DNA of 64,000 bases from Robiginitomaculum_A sp036478535 (GCA_965224735.1 OZ245059.1:558001-622000); one strand, 5' to 3'. Counted from the first letter of the stretch, positions 25,801 through 34,187 are shown. Translations and numbers: made by a program. The notes: generated from the sequence alone by a model not told the origin.

Positions 25801-25943
25801 ATAAAGTAGTCCCCGCTTCAGCTCACTATATTCGTCGAAAGGCGCAGAGCTCGCTATTGCAACAAACAAATTCAAATAAAGCACTTCCTAGACTTTATCA
25901 TCTCCGCGGCTCCACTGACCATTCCACGATCCGTTTGGAATAA
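22845..25943 (+). CDS. Large bifunctional glycosyltransferase (repeat domain + GT4 + GT2)
   Basis: This 1032-residue cytoplasmic protein probably adds two sugars to a surface glycan. Residues about 60-340 contain six or seven degenerate repeats of about 40 residues with the motif NPHPLFDxxYY and a following WHAGLNPHP-like turn, found at the N-terminus of some capsule glycosyltransferases and thought to be a binding scaffold. Residues about 395-770 form a GT4 domain (CPGFMKGGAEKYG, VLWPARFVKQKNP, the EX7E motif EGLPTTLIEA). Residues about 785-1000 form a GT2 domain (LGAARNGAVREAKGEFIAFM then DGDD as the metal-binding motif). ATG 22845 follows an AT-rich leader. It is the last gene of the island on this strand. 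Acceptor and donor sugars cannot be predicted. Confidence 0.88.
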   Translation: MNKMLEKIRQTIVRIVNNDPHVMGQVRHHIRNKASNKTQFISSKIVETVKGMQISATPRKPLSYFESSQLFSPDYYQSQLENKFKTPELALKHYKEEGWKLGLNPHPLFDTNYYLQQLKTKAILLGDSDPLNHFLKSDTSSADPHPLFNNEFYKRKYPWVSQQNSLLHYINHGCHEAHYPNPLFDSAYYIENNFNKIRQQNPLEHFVEKGWHAGLNPHPIFDLCYVAKQIDPELPLEQFTENPLEIFLNTDNTLNPHPYFNVDYYVTGLEGTAPALTKEFTRKNIEAIEIFLDAKTPLVDPSIAFSELAYKEQFPALHAMNGLYHYLRYGQKEGRQKFSTMLQRDSEDFRYMLTLELDIVAPHQQIKLANVVEMPRMQDPLVLATSDLTDRIGEFKADIIYLCPGFMKGGAEKYGTKLINALSSSKTPPKILVLSTDNDIMDTFAWFKPSPHIKIVQFDKLQLTLTLQERTDMLAKILIWCCPAKIINNNSHAGWLTYQTYGNSLSTCMKLTACLFCYEFDEFGQPVGYARDFIRETIKYLNNVFIDNSSFANSLIRDFYLGSTAHDIFQVLYQPFDGDLKPFLPGATTFTSKKLNARRPRVLWPARFVKQKNPAFLREIAIAMPKVDFIAWTTDKWSKQFGGGKAPDNLIILNDNTNFSNMAAQDMDAMLLTSDWEGLPTTLIEATTEGLPIIATRVGGVKDLIDNESGWLIEKNDVDGAVRALRECLTDVMVTADKVLCAQKHTGAQHSYKVFLTTLKRYGLINPKPPSLPKAPRPVVKGIKPFTLDATLVINGHKEGYWILPTLHACHKTVQFCLADNFSCELLIVLDNPDVETRQICEDFVKLHDYRIVYLNVKDLGAARNGAVREAKGEFIAFMDGDDMPSRNWVSQGIRFGRLQEMSTILHPSMNYIFGDGDTYIFLHCDMDSPSYVPAVFNAENYWTALSMAPREIYLQFPYEKNDFKNGLAYEDWSWNARTIASGIKHKVVPASAHYIRRKAQSSLLQQTNSNKALPRLYHLRGSTDHSTIRLE

Positions 25944-25998
25944 TTTTAAATGTGTCTGGGTTCCGGCTCTCTAGGCAAATCGTTCACAAAAATACATT

Positions 25999-26118
25999 TT
26001 GAAACTTTTGCATGCGACAAGAAAGTTTAACCTTGCTCATTATACCCCAACAGGAGTTAAACTCACAACTGGTGCTGCAAAACCATCTATTGAGATATTA
26101 ACTGGCTATGATGAATAA
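25999..26118 (+). pseudogene. C-terminal remnant of an unrecognised protein
   Basis: An open frame ends FNLAHYTPTGVKLTTGAAKP then SIEILTGYDE and a stop. The composition looks like real protein, but there is no start with a ribosome site and no family I recognise. It may be the tail of a gene cut by the nearby IS-C insertion. Confidence 0.3.
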
Positions 26119-26139
26119 ACCCTTCTGGGTGTATGTAGC

Positions 26140-27195
26140 CTGTCCATCTTCATATAAAATGGCACAGATTTAGGCCTGCACTAAGAGAGAGTTTGCTCAT
26201 CTATTGTTGATTGATATTAAGCGAGGGCTTTGCGGTATTGCAAGCGCCGATGTTCGATAGTTTGTTTTTTGATCCTTTCCCTTTTGTTTAAAATTGATTG
26301 TGCTCGCCCGAAGTAGGCATCGGCAGGTGTGACGTTTTTCAGGCTTTCGTGGTAACGTTCGTGGTTGTAGTACTCCACGAAGCTTTCAATCTGTCGCTCC
26401 AAGTCGCTCGGCAAGAAGTAATTTTCTAACAATATTCGGTTCTTTAATGTCTGATGCCACCGTTCGATTTTGCCCTGTGTTTGCAGATGATAGGGCGCTC
26501 CGCGCACATGGCTCATGCCTTGACCTTTGATGTAATCTGCTAACTCGCCAGATATGTAACTGGCACCATTATCGGATAACAATCGCGGTTTGTGAACCAC
26601 ATTGACTTGATCACACCCCGAAGCTTCAAGCGCCATATTCAGCGTATCTGTCACATCCGAAGTCTTCATCGTGCTGCACAATTTCCAACTGATAATGTAG
26701 CGTGAGTAATCATCAAGTATGGTCGACAGATACATCCAACCCCAGCCTATAATCTTAAAGTAGGTGAAATAGGTCTGCCACATTTGGTTTATGGCCGTCG
26801 TCTTGTCTTTGAACTCACTAGCAGCTTTCATAACAATGAAGGCTGGGTTGGAGATTAGATCATGGGCCTTTAGAAGGCGGTAGACTGAGCTTTCTGACAC
26901 GAAGTAGCCTTTGGTATCCGTAAATCGTACAGCTAGTTCACGCGGGTTTAGCTCTGTTTCATCAAGAGCCATGTCCAGCAGTTCGCAGCGTATCTTGTCA
27001 GGAATACAGTTCCACACCAATCGCGGCAGCGGTGCACGATCCACAAGTCCGTCTTCCCCATGCTCCAAGTACCGGTCATACCAACGGTAGAATGTTGGCC
27101 TTGGCACGCCCAGCATATCCAAAGTTTGCTTGGCGGGGAGATGTGAGCGCTCCACAATGCTTATGATCTCTAACTTCTCTGATGCAGGGTATCTC
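26140..27195 (-). mobile_element. IS-C element (rve transposase), 5' side truncated
   Basis: This is an element with a single DDE-type transposase. The downstream end is near 26140 (TGTCCATCTTCATATAAAAT, also seen in the decayed copy at 15850). The upstream end is lost where IS3-B copy 3 begins at 27196. Confidence 0.65.
26217..27195 (-). pseudogene. IS-C transposase lacking its start and first catalytic Asp
   Basis: This IS3/IS481-like transposase has an N-terminal HTH (SEKLEIISIVERSHLPAKQT) and an rve core. The second and third catalytic residues are visible in RLLSDNGASYIS and GKIERWHQTLKNR. The position that should read QTDFTYFK reads QTYFTYFK (TAT in place of GAT), so the first catalytic aspartate is lost. 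The true start codon has been cut off by IS3-B copy 3; the open frame runs on into antisense IS sequence. It is predicted to be inactive. Confidence 0.8.
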
Positions 27196-27230
27196 TGATG
27201 TGCCCCTAGATTTGTAGACACCTTGTCACT

Positions 27231-28103
27231 TCATTTTGTTGCCATCTCAAACTGTGCGGGTGACAACATCCCGCACTTACCATGCTTTCTCTTAGAATTA
27301 TAGAACATTTCAATATAATCGAACACGTCTTGGCGTGCGAGCTGGCGCGTTTTGTAAGTCTTGCGTCTGATCCGTTCGGTTTTGAGCAGATGGAAGAAGC
27401 TTTCAGCTACCGCATTATCATAACAGTTTCCACGCCGGCTCATGCTAGCTTCCAGATTGTGAGCGACTAAAAAAGATTGCCACTCTTGGCTGGTAAACTG
27501 GCTGCCTTGATCGGAATGGACTATCACTTTCGCCTTCGGTCTGCGCCGCCAAACGGCCATCAATAAAGCATTTAAAGCCAGACTTGTTTGCATCCGCACA
27601 CCCATTGACCACCCAACAACACGGCGTGAGTATAGGTCGATAACGACGGATAAAAACAACCATCCCTCATGAGTCTTAATGTAAGTAATGTCCGTCACCC
27701 AAACCGTATTGGGATGCGCTATATCAAAGTTCTGCTTCAACTGATTAGCCGCCACAATCGACGGCTTAATGCCATACTTGCCAGGGCGGCGTTTATAGCC
27801 GACTTGTGCCCTAAGGCCACACTTTTGCATAAGCTTGGCCACCGTATTAGGCGCACAAGTCTCGCCCATATCGAGCAGGTCATGATGAATTTTACGGTAG
27901 CCATAAACGCAGCCGCTCTCTAGCCATGATTGCTTGATAAGTCCTGTAAGGCGGCGTTGCCGCTTAGCCATTTTACTCAGGCCCGATTTAAGCCACGCAT
28001 AAAACCCGCTCGGGTGAACGCGCAGCACGCGCACATGGCCCGCACGGAAAACTCCATGCGGTGTGCTTTGATAAAGGCGTACTTCACTTGGCCTGCTTTG
28101 CAA
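27231..28103 (-). pseudogene. IS3-B OrfB, copy 3, N-terminal frameshift
   Basis: This is the same defect as copy 2: one base missing in the MCRVL codons, so the natural N-terminal 20 residues are out of frame. The DDE core and MLSPAQFEMATK C-terminus are intact. Only a few residues differ from copy 2 (for example SGLSKM against SDLSKM). Confidence 0.85.
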
Positions 28104-28126
28104 AGTACACCGTGGCCTTTTTCACC

Positions 28127-28390
28127 CTAAAGGGCACTTCGTAAGATATCACGCTCTTCAGTAACGCGCCTAAGCTCGGCCTTTAAGCGGCGGTTCTCTT
28201 GCACATGCTCGTTCATATCAGCGGGTGGTCGCTCTGGTTCATGAAACTTGCCAATCCAATCATACATGGACTTGGTACAAACCCCCAGTCGCTCCGACAC
28301 ATCTTTGACCGAATAACCGCGCTCTTTTACCTGCGCCACAGCGTCCCGTTTGAACTCGTCCGTATACCGTATTCCCTTACCCATCTTCAT
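28127..28390 (-). CDS. IS3-B OrfA, copy 3
   Basis: This 87-residue HTH protein is identical to the other two copies. It is preceded by AAGGAGATATGA and followed by the truncated junction with orfB. Confidence 0.85.
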   Translation of the reverse strand: MKMGKGIRYTDEFKRDAVAQVKERGYSVKDVSERLGVCTKSMYDWIGKFHEPERPPADMNEHVQENRRLKAELRRVTEERDILRSAL

Positions 28391-28446
28391 ATCTCCTTGC
28401 TTCCAATTGTAACAAACAAGGTGTCTACAAATCTAGGGGCACATCA

Positions 28447-28710
28447 GTATAGGTCGGAACCGATTGTACCAAAAAATGAACATGGTCTTTATCCGTTCCA
28501 ATCTCCAAAAACTTTAACTGGTAACGATCTTCAATCTCCAAACAAACATCACGTAAAACTTCATCAACTTGGGGGTCAAAAACAGCACGCCTATATTTTG
28601 CGGGAAACACAAAATGGTAAAGAAGTATCGTTACGTTATGTCGTTATGGATATATTCGCTCACGCGAATATTCTACGCCGCAAGCGGCGAGGAATGAAAC
28701 CCCAAAAAAG
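28447..28710 (-). pseudogene. tnpA: IS200-I copy 2, 5' half of tnpA with frameshift
   Basis: The left end and the first half of the Y1 transposase remain (AKYRRAVFDPQVDEVLRDVC, DKDHVHFLVQSVPTYT). The rest is lost at the IS3-B copy 3 border. One T is missing near 28643 (GTCGTTATGG where other copies have GTCGTTTATGG), which shifts the frame after the first ten codons. The left-end hairpins and the TTGA target context (28711-28717 complement) are preserved. Confidence 0.85.
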
Positions 28711-29302
28711 ATTCAACAAAATATTTGTAGCGCCCAGCTCATCCGATGGCGCGCCAGAACAATTGCAAATCGACGCAACCCATTTAAAAGCCCATAGAAC
28801 CGCAACTAGCCTGCTAAAACCAGTTTGCTAAAACCAGTTTGCTAAAAAAAGGGATGTACCCCGATGTATTGCCCGATGTATTAGACGCACCAAAGGAGGG
28901 TTGAACTCCAAACTCCATGCGGTTTGTGACGGTAAGGGGCGAGCTGTTGTTATGGTGCTCAGTGAAGAGCAGATGAACGATCATAAAGGGGCACGGTTGT
29001 TGCTAGATAAGCTCCCGAATGCTCAACATCTTTTAGGCGACAAAGGCTATGATTCAAATTGGTTTCGAGAGGCATTAATCGCACGCAATATCACCGCCTG
29101 TATTCCCCCGCGCCGAAACCGAAAAAAGCATATCCCATATGATAAGGTTTTGTACAAACAGCGCCACAAAGTAGAAAACATGTTTGGCAAGCTCAAAGAC
29201 TGGAGACGTGTCTCAACACGCTATGATAGGTGCGCACACACCTTTTTCTCAACAATATGTATCGCTGCAATCGTTATATATTGGCTTTAATGAGTCCTGA
29301 CC
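28711..29302 (+). pseudogene. IS5-E partial copy (3' two thirds) with tandem duplications
   Basis: The sequence matches the intact IS5-E element at 32668-33510 from the codons for FNKIF onward. It lost its first part to the IS200-I insertion. The frameshift region has been expanded by repeats GCTAAAACCAGTTT (twice, about 28819-28846) and CCCGATGTATTG (about 28860-28883). The DDE C-terminal part (28901-29290, LHAVCDGKGRAVVMVLSEEQ, LLGDKGYDSNWFREA) is open. It ends at the IS5-E terminus GAGTCCTGACC followed by CTAA. Positions 29303-29418 hold no gene. Confidence 0.85.
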
Positions 29303-29418
29303 CTAAATCTCCACATCATTAGCGCCTCCGCCAGAAGGGCGGGGATGGGCGGTTACCCAAAAGGGCGCGAGCCGTATTTGTTGGCTGTAATGGCATGATA
29401 TTCAAGGAACACTGGGTG

Positions 29419-30033
29419 CTATAACATTAAGTCATCTGGGTGTTGCCATCCCTTTAAATGAGAAATTCGGTACAACCATTTTTCAATATTTGGCCAGTCA
29501 TTAATTTCAAGCCCCGTATCATTTAGCCAATACAAGTAGCCCGCAAGGGAACAGTCCGCAATGGTGATGCTTTCACCAAGAACGAAATTGCGATGCATTT
29601 CAAGGTGTATATCCAAGGCTGTAAGATCATTGCGCAATCTATTTTCAAGCCAAGATAATAAGGCTGGCTCTGTATTTTTCTTAAACTTTTTCTCAAAACG
29701 TAAGTTTGGCAAGGAAAACCCTAGGCGGCTTTGTCCCCACATCAGCCACTCACTAATGCCCACTTGATTACCTACCGTTTGCATGAGTTTTAATTTTTTT
29801 GATAGGAACAACAAAATGGAATTGGATTGAATAACTACGCGGGAACCCATGAATAAAACCGGTACTTCTCCAAATTTTGAATTACTACGAAAGGGTTCTG
29901 GACGTTGTTCTCTTGGCAGCATTATGTCAATCGTTTTATACTCATGGGGTGTTTTAGTAAGCGCTAAAAATAACCTTACCTTATAGGAATGACCACTATA
30001 TCGATTACCGTAAAGAGTGATTTCTTGAGACAT
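29419..30033 (-). CDS. Glutathione S-transferase-like protein
   Basis: This 204-residue cytosolic GST-fold protein has an N-terminal thioredoxin-like domain (ITLYGNRYSGHSYKVRLFLA, about residues 5-24). The FGEVPVLFMGS segment carries the cis-proline, and SNSILLFLSKK the glutathione gamma-glutamyl contact. The C-terminal helical domain has the N-capping box-like ITIADCSLAGYLYW. The usual catalytic Ser/Tyr is best matched by the tyrosine or serine in GNRYSGHS. It is 15 bp from the LysE-type gene and on the same strand, so the two may be cotranscribed. The substrate is unknown. Confidence 0.88.
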   Translation of the reverse strand: MSQEITLYGNRYSGHSYKVRLFLALTKTPHEYKTIDIMLPREQRPEPFRSNSKFGEVPVLFMGSRVVIQSNSILLFLSKKLKLMQTVGNQVGISEWLMWGQSRLGFSLPNLRFEKKFKKNTEPALLSWLENRLRNDLTALDIHLEMHRNFVLGESITIADCSLAGYLYWLNDTGLEINDWPNIEKWLYRISHLKGWQHPDDLML

Positions 30034-30048
30034 AGTTAAGTCTGTTGT

Positions 30049-30675
30049 TTATGTTTTCACCGCATTAACAGATGCCATTTTGACGGCAGCAAACAGTAAA
30101 GCGCCGCCAGCAGTGCAGTTTATGCTTTTTATTATCCAAGCCTTTACTCCACTTTTTCCAATTCGGTGTCCTAAAAAAGCATATGCGGAATATACAGTAA
30201 TGTCTATTACGATTGTTGTTAGCCCCATAATAAGAATTTGCGGTATTATCTCGTAATTTATATTGATAAATTGTGGTAAAATAGCTGCGAAATATAAGAG
30301 CGCTTTAGGGTTGGAGAACTCAACAATAAACCCTTTTGAGAATAGGGAAAAACGTGTGTTTTTTTTGCCTTGCGAAATTTGCAATCCGCCAGACTTACTA
30401 AATATAGCAGATACGCCCAAATAAACTAAGTATGCTACTCCGACCCATTTAATTATTGAGAAAACTAAATGTGATGCAATAATTAAAGATGCGATGCCTG
30501 TAGCTGACAATACAAAATAAACAACATTGGCGAAAGCAACACCAAATACGCAAAAAATTGCGTGCCTAATACCATTCCCTGAACCTTGTGATGCAACCGT
30601 TATTGCAGCGGGGCCAGGAGAAAACACAACGACTATAGTTGTGAGCGCAAATAATATAAATGTTCCTGTATCCAT
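30049..30675 (-). CDS. LysE/RhtB-family amino acid exporter
   Basis: This inner-membrane exporter of 208 residues has about six hydrophobic segments. The family motif FSPGPAAITVASQGSGNGIR lies at about residues 18-37, and FIVEFSNPKALLYFAAILPQ in the middle is typical for LysE/RhtB proteins exporting amino acids such as homoserine, threonine or lysine. The specific substrate cannot be told. It precedes the GST-like gene in the same direction. It lies in a small stable patch between two IS-dense zones. Confidence 0.92.
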   Translation of the reverse strand: MDTGTFILFALTTIVVVFSPGPAAITVASQGSGNGIRHAIFCVFGVAFANVVYFVLSATGIASLIIASHLVFSIIKWVGVAYLVYLGVSAIFSKSGGLQISQGKKNTRFSLFSKGFIVEFSNPKALLYFAAILPQFININYEIIPQILIMGLTTIVIDITVYSAYAFLGHRIGKSGVKAWIIKSINCTAGGALLFAAVKMASVNAVKT

Positions 30676-30746
30676 TTTGTAAATCCTTGTAAGTTTGGCT
30701 ATTGATGTTTGAGTTTACCCGTATATTTAAATTGATCTGTATAGGT

Positions 30747-31906
30747 TCATGTGTTTTGAGACTCATCCGCCTTTTGGGTATTTGGGATATACTCCATTGG
30801 CGTTAGTCCTGCAAGAGCGTGATGTGGTCTGTATGTGTTGTATTTTTCAACCGCCTTTCGGAGTTCAAATCTCATGGCTCCGATACTGCCTGCCAAGAGG
30901 TCTCTTTTGTAATAGAATTCTTCCTTAAAGGTTCGGTTTCCTCTCTCGATGCCGCCGTTATATGTTGGCCTGCTGGGCGGCAAGACGATGAGTGGAATGT
31001 TTACATCTTCACAGGCCTGTTCAAATTCTGTCATGAATTCCGAGCCGCCATCCACCTGTATGGATTTGATTTTAAACGGGGCTTTGTCGATCAGTTCACC
31101 CAAGAACCTCCTTGCGGAAGACGCCTTGGCGTGTGAATAAACTTGGGCATGAATGAACTTGGATTTTCTTTCCCAAGCTTGTAAGTGTTTTACGGTGATA
31201 CCGTTTTTGCTCACCGTCATATGATCGATCTGTACGCGTTCGCCCATTTTCATGAGCTTGTAGGCCTTGTAGACCCAGCGTTTGGCATGGGATTTTCTGA
31301 AGTTTCTGTTTCTTTTTGCTCTTGGAGCAGAGCGTGATTTTGTGATGATGCCTTTAGTGAACAAAGTTTTTAATATGCGTCCAACTGTGCTGGCAAGTGT
31401 GCTGGCGCTTATAGTCTGGCCGTGGTCACGGCGCAGGACAACGGCAATCTTGTCCTTACCCCATCTTATCCTTACCCCATGTCTGATTTTCTCTGCGTAT
31501 ACGCAAGACAAGCTGCTTCTCGGCTTCGCCCCATTTGGGTTTGTTGAGGCTATGGGGCCGCTTTGAGAGCGGTGTAATTCCGTGTGTAAGCCTATCCAAA
31601 ACCTTTTTGTAACGATAATATGTCGGCCGCGATATACCGACAAACTCAGCACATTTACGCTCATTGACACCCTCGAATTTTAGGCTTTGCCGCATGAGCA
31701 GTACTGCCGTACCGCGTCTTCGTGCTTGCGCCTGTAGACATCCAGGCATTCTTGTGTACGCGCCCAAGCGTACAGTTTATAGATATTCGGGCTATAGATA
31801 TTCGGGTGTAGATATTTGATCTGCATAGCTGCTTCCTCCAGTTTGGTTCGTAACAAACCCAACATGGCGAAAGCAGCTTAAATAAAGCAAACCTAAAAAG
31901 CCTCAC
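30747..31906 (-). pseudogene. rve-domain (IS481/ISNCY-like) transposase with two frameshifts
   Basis: Three pieces make one transposase. The first is an N-terminal piece (about 31865-31680, LRTKLEEAAMQIKYLHPNIY). The second is an HTH piece (31767-31456, ECAEFVGIS-like GVNERKCAEFVGISRPTYYR). The third is a catalytic piece (about 31490-30747) with VQIDHMTV, SIQVDGGSEFMTEFE and NGGIERGNRTFKEEFY as the DDE residues. A 15-bp duplication repeats PNIY near 31790. A 16-bp tandem duplication (TGGGGTAAGGATAAGA and a one-base variant, about 31454-31485) breaks the frame before the catalytic domain. A third disruption lies near 31695. A short relic of a related element is at 38531-38701. Ends are not clear. 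Confidence 0.75.
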
Positions 31907-31989
31907 ATCTATATGAACTTATGCATGAGTGGCGTTTTAATAACCCAGACCCACTGACACAATTAAATAACTAAAACAATGGGTTAAAG

Positions 31990-32663
31990 TGTATTTGAAT
32001 TAGGTGGTGTACTCATAAAAAGGATTCCCAAATCAGTTAATTTGTGATTCCATGGCTCCATTAATTTATGATGGAGATTAACTATAGCGCGATACGATAT
32101 GACTGAAACTAAATGGCGGTATATTCAGCCGTCTTTACCAACCAAGGTTCGCGGCGTTCCCCGCGTGGACGATAGGCGGGTGATTAACGGTATCTTTTAT
32201 ATCCTTCGTTCGGGATGCGCGTGGCGCGACTTACCCCAGCGTTATGGGGCTTATACAACGGTGTACAACCGATTTAACCGCTGGGCCAAGGCCGGGATAT
32301 GGGACAGGATTATGGATGCTGTTATTGATGCCAATGGCGGGGACGTTGTTATGATTGATGGCACCAGTGTTCGGGTTCACCACGCTGGCGCTACTTTAAA
32401 AAAAGCCACCCAGATCGATGTTTGGCCAGAACGATGTTTGAGCCATTCAAGAGGCGGATTAGGTACAAAGATACATGCGCTCGTTAACGAGCACGGTCTG
32501 CCCTTGCGGTTCCTGCTTACCCCTGGGCAAGCCCATGACGCGCCGCCCGCCAAGGTGTTATTGTCAAGCTTGAAGCCTGGTCAACAAGTGCTGGCTGACC
32601 GTGCTTATGATGCTAACTGGATACGCGACATGATCAAATAACAAGGCGCTATTTGCGTAATAC
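31990..32663 (+). pseudogene. IS5-D transposase, truncated
   Basis: This IS5-family transposase starts at 32099 (MTETKWRYIQPSLPTKVRGV) with the HTH region SGCAWRDLPQRYGAYTTVYN, first Asp in VMIDGTSVRVHH and second Asp in VLADRAYDANWIRDM. A TAA interrupts the frame at 32639-32641. The gene is then cut after the codons for CVIP by IS5-E, which inserted in a CTAG site. Beyond IS5-E the sequence does not continue the transposase, so the C-terminal third with the catalytic Glu had already been lost. The upstream 31990-32098 resembles an IS5 left end (GGATTCCCAAATCAGTTAAT). Confidence 0.8.
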
Positions 32664-32667
32664 CTAG

Positions 32668-33510
32668 GGTCAGGACCTATTAATTTTAGGGATTCCCATT
32701 TTGTCTAATTTGTGATTCATTGATGGTCAAAGGAGCTTTCACCATGAATGATTTGTTTTATCTATCGAAGTCCCAATTGGCTCGTATTGAGCCTTATTTT
32801 CCCTTGTCTCACGGTGTACCACGTGTCGATGATTTACGTGTGATCAGCGGCATTATCCATGTGCTTAAACGAGGCCTTCAATGGCGCGATGCTCCGCGAG
32901 AATATGGCCCCCACAAGACACTTTACAATCGGTTTATCCGTTGGAGTAAAATGGGTGTATTCAACAAAATCTTTATTGCGCTAAGCACATCTGAAGGTGT
33001 GCCAGAACAATTGCAAATCGACGCAACCCACCTAAAAGCTCACAGAACCGCAGCTAGTCTGCTTAAAAAGGGGATGTTCCCAGATGTATTGGCCGCACCA
33101 AAGGTGGGCTAAATTCAAAACTCCATGCGGTTTGTGATGGTGTGGGTCGTCCGGTGGTCATGTTGCTGAGTGAAGGACAAATGAGCGACCATAAAGGGGC
33201 GCGGTTATTGCTAGATCAACTTCCAAAAGCAAAATGCCTTCTGGGTGACAAAGGATATGATTCAAACTGGTTTCGAGAGGCATTACGTGCTCGCAATATT
33301 ACCCCGTGTATTCCGCCGCGTCGAAACCGAAAAACACTGATCCCATACGATAAAACTTTATACAAACAGCGTCACAAGGCCCAAAACATGTTTGGGCGTC
33401 TCAAAGACTGGAGACGTGTCTCAACCCGTTATGATCGCTGCGCACACACCTTTTTCTCTACAATATGCATCGCTGCAATCGTTATATATTGGCTTTAATG
33501 AGTCCTGACC
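32668..33510 (+). mobile_element. Complete IS5-family element IS5-E with CTAG target duplication
   Basis: The 843-bp element has ends GGTCAGGACC and the complement GAGTCCTGACC, and an identical CTAG on both sides (32664-32667 and 33511-33514). The target type YTAR is typical for this IS5 group. It inserted into the dead IS5-D copy, so it is among the youngest insertions here. A truncated relative lies at 28711-29302. Confidence 0.9.
32744..33498 (+). CDS. IS5-E transposase encoded by two overlapping frames (-1 frameshift)
   Basis: Frame 1 runs from ATG 32744 (after AAAGGAG) to 33112 and ends FPDVLAAPKVG. Frame 2, one base back, carries on from the T-AAAAAG run at about 33064-33070: a -1 slip there gives KKGDVPRCIGRTKGGLNSKL then HAVCDGVGRPVVML and runs to 33498. 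The joined protein has the family HTH (RGLQWRDAPREYGPHKTLYN), the first Asp in QIDATHLKAH, the second in LLGDKGYDSNW and the Glu region HKAQNMFGRLKDW. Both frames are free of other stops, so programmed frameshifting rather than decay is likely, as known for the IS427 group. Confidence 0.8.
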
Positions 33511-33514
33511 CTAG

Positions 33515-33845
33515 ACATTTCCCTAATTAAGAAGTGAGTCTATTATGTTTGGGGATGCAAAAATCATTCACGGCCCAAGCCGAGCTTTTTATCACCAATG
33601 CCGACCTTAAACATCCCGCTCTGCGCGGGTTGGGCGCCGCCGAAGCAGTTTTTTGGAAAAATAAGGTATGCAGGGGTCTCAGCCATAATACTGACCAATT
33701 GCGCCCGTTGTGTGCGAATCTTAGTACAAATAGTTTCGTTTTAATTTGCATCTTTAAGGTGAAACTTGATGAGAATCACGACAATTCAGGCCTATTTTAC
33801 CAAATTTTCTTGTTCCTTAGAATTAGAAAAACTCCAAACGTGGTT
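33515..33845. other. Intergenic stretch without a supported gene
   Basis: About 330 bp lie between IS5-E and the terminator. Open frames exist on both strands but none has a ribosome site, a recognisable family or sensible composition. A 52-codon frame from ATG 33769 (MRITTIQAYFTKFSCSLELE) has a modest AAGGTG site but runs straight through the terminator stem at 33846, so it is doubtful. Confidence 0.4.
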
Positions 33846-33871
33846 AACGCCTTTCTTGGGGCGTTTTTTTT
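33846..33871 (+). terminator. Intrinsic terminator upstream of nrdA
   Basis: AACGCC (33846-33851) and GGCGTT (33860-33865) form a stem with an 8-nt loop, followed by an uninterrupted run of T. It points in the + direction and would insulate nrdA from transcription out of the IS block. Confidence 0.7.
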
Positions 33872-34013
33872 CAAAAAAAAATCACAATTATTTTGCCAAC
33901 AAATATTACGGCAAGTCCTTAAAATAGCAGGAGTTTTTGAAAAGCAAGGGTTTGTTAACCTAGTTTTTTAACGGCTTATTAACAATAATATTGCCTAGAA
34001 GAGATACATGGTA

Positions 34014-34050
34014 TTGACGTTAGGGAAGGAATAGGCACTATATGTTGTGT
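34014..34050 (+). promoter_or_regulatory. Putative nrdA promoter overlapped by an NrdR box
   Basis: TTGACG (34014-34019) and ACTATA (34037-34042) are spaced by 17 bp. The 16-mer GCACTATATGTTGTGT at 34035-34050 matches the NrdR consensus (ACACTATATATTGTGT) at 14 positions and covers the -10. Binding of NrdR there would block RNA polymerase, coupling nrdA to dNTP/ATP levels. A second, weaker AT-rich half (AACAATAATATTGCC, about 33981-33995) lies about 50 bp upstream. Confidence 0.6.
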
Positions 34051-34187
34051 GAAAGGCCTAAGGGTACTCTCAAACATTAACAAGCAAAAAACGAGAATTT
34101 AAGAATTTTCGAGTGGGCTCTGTCACTTTAATTTTGATACTGATTTGGTAAATCATGTGGATTTACCGATTTTAACTGGGGAAATAG

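Larger units (their letters stand above)
27196..28446 (-). mobile_element. IS3-B copy 3 (1251 bp)
   Basis: Both ends are intact. The left flank (CTC) is the IS-C transposase and the right flank (GTA) is the interior of an IS200-I tnpA, with no target duplication. It is nearly identical to copy 2, including the same 1-bp deletion in orfB. Confidence 0.9.

Noticed and set aside
28199..28831. 210-codon + strand frame
   Set aside because: It is made of antisense IS3-B orfA, antisense IS200-I tnpA and part of IS5-E; it is a chance read-through of three elements.
33769..33927. 52-codon frame with a modest ribosome site
   Set aside because: It crosses the terminator stem and poly-T; the terminator explains this sequence better.
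33534..33971. 145-codon frame before nrdA
   Set aside because: It runs through an intrinsic terminator and low-complexity A/T tracts, has no ribosome site and no family similarity that I can see.
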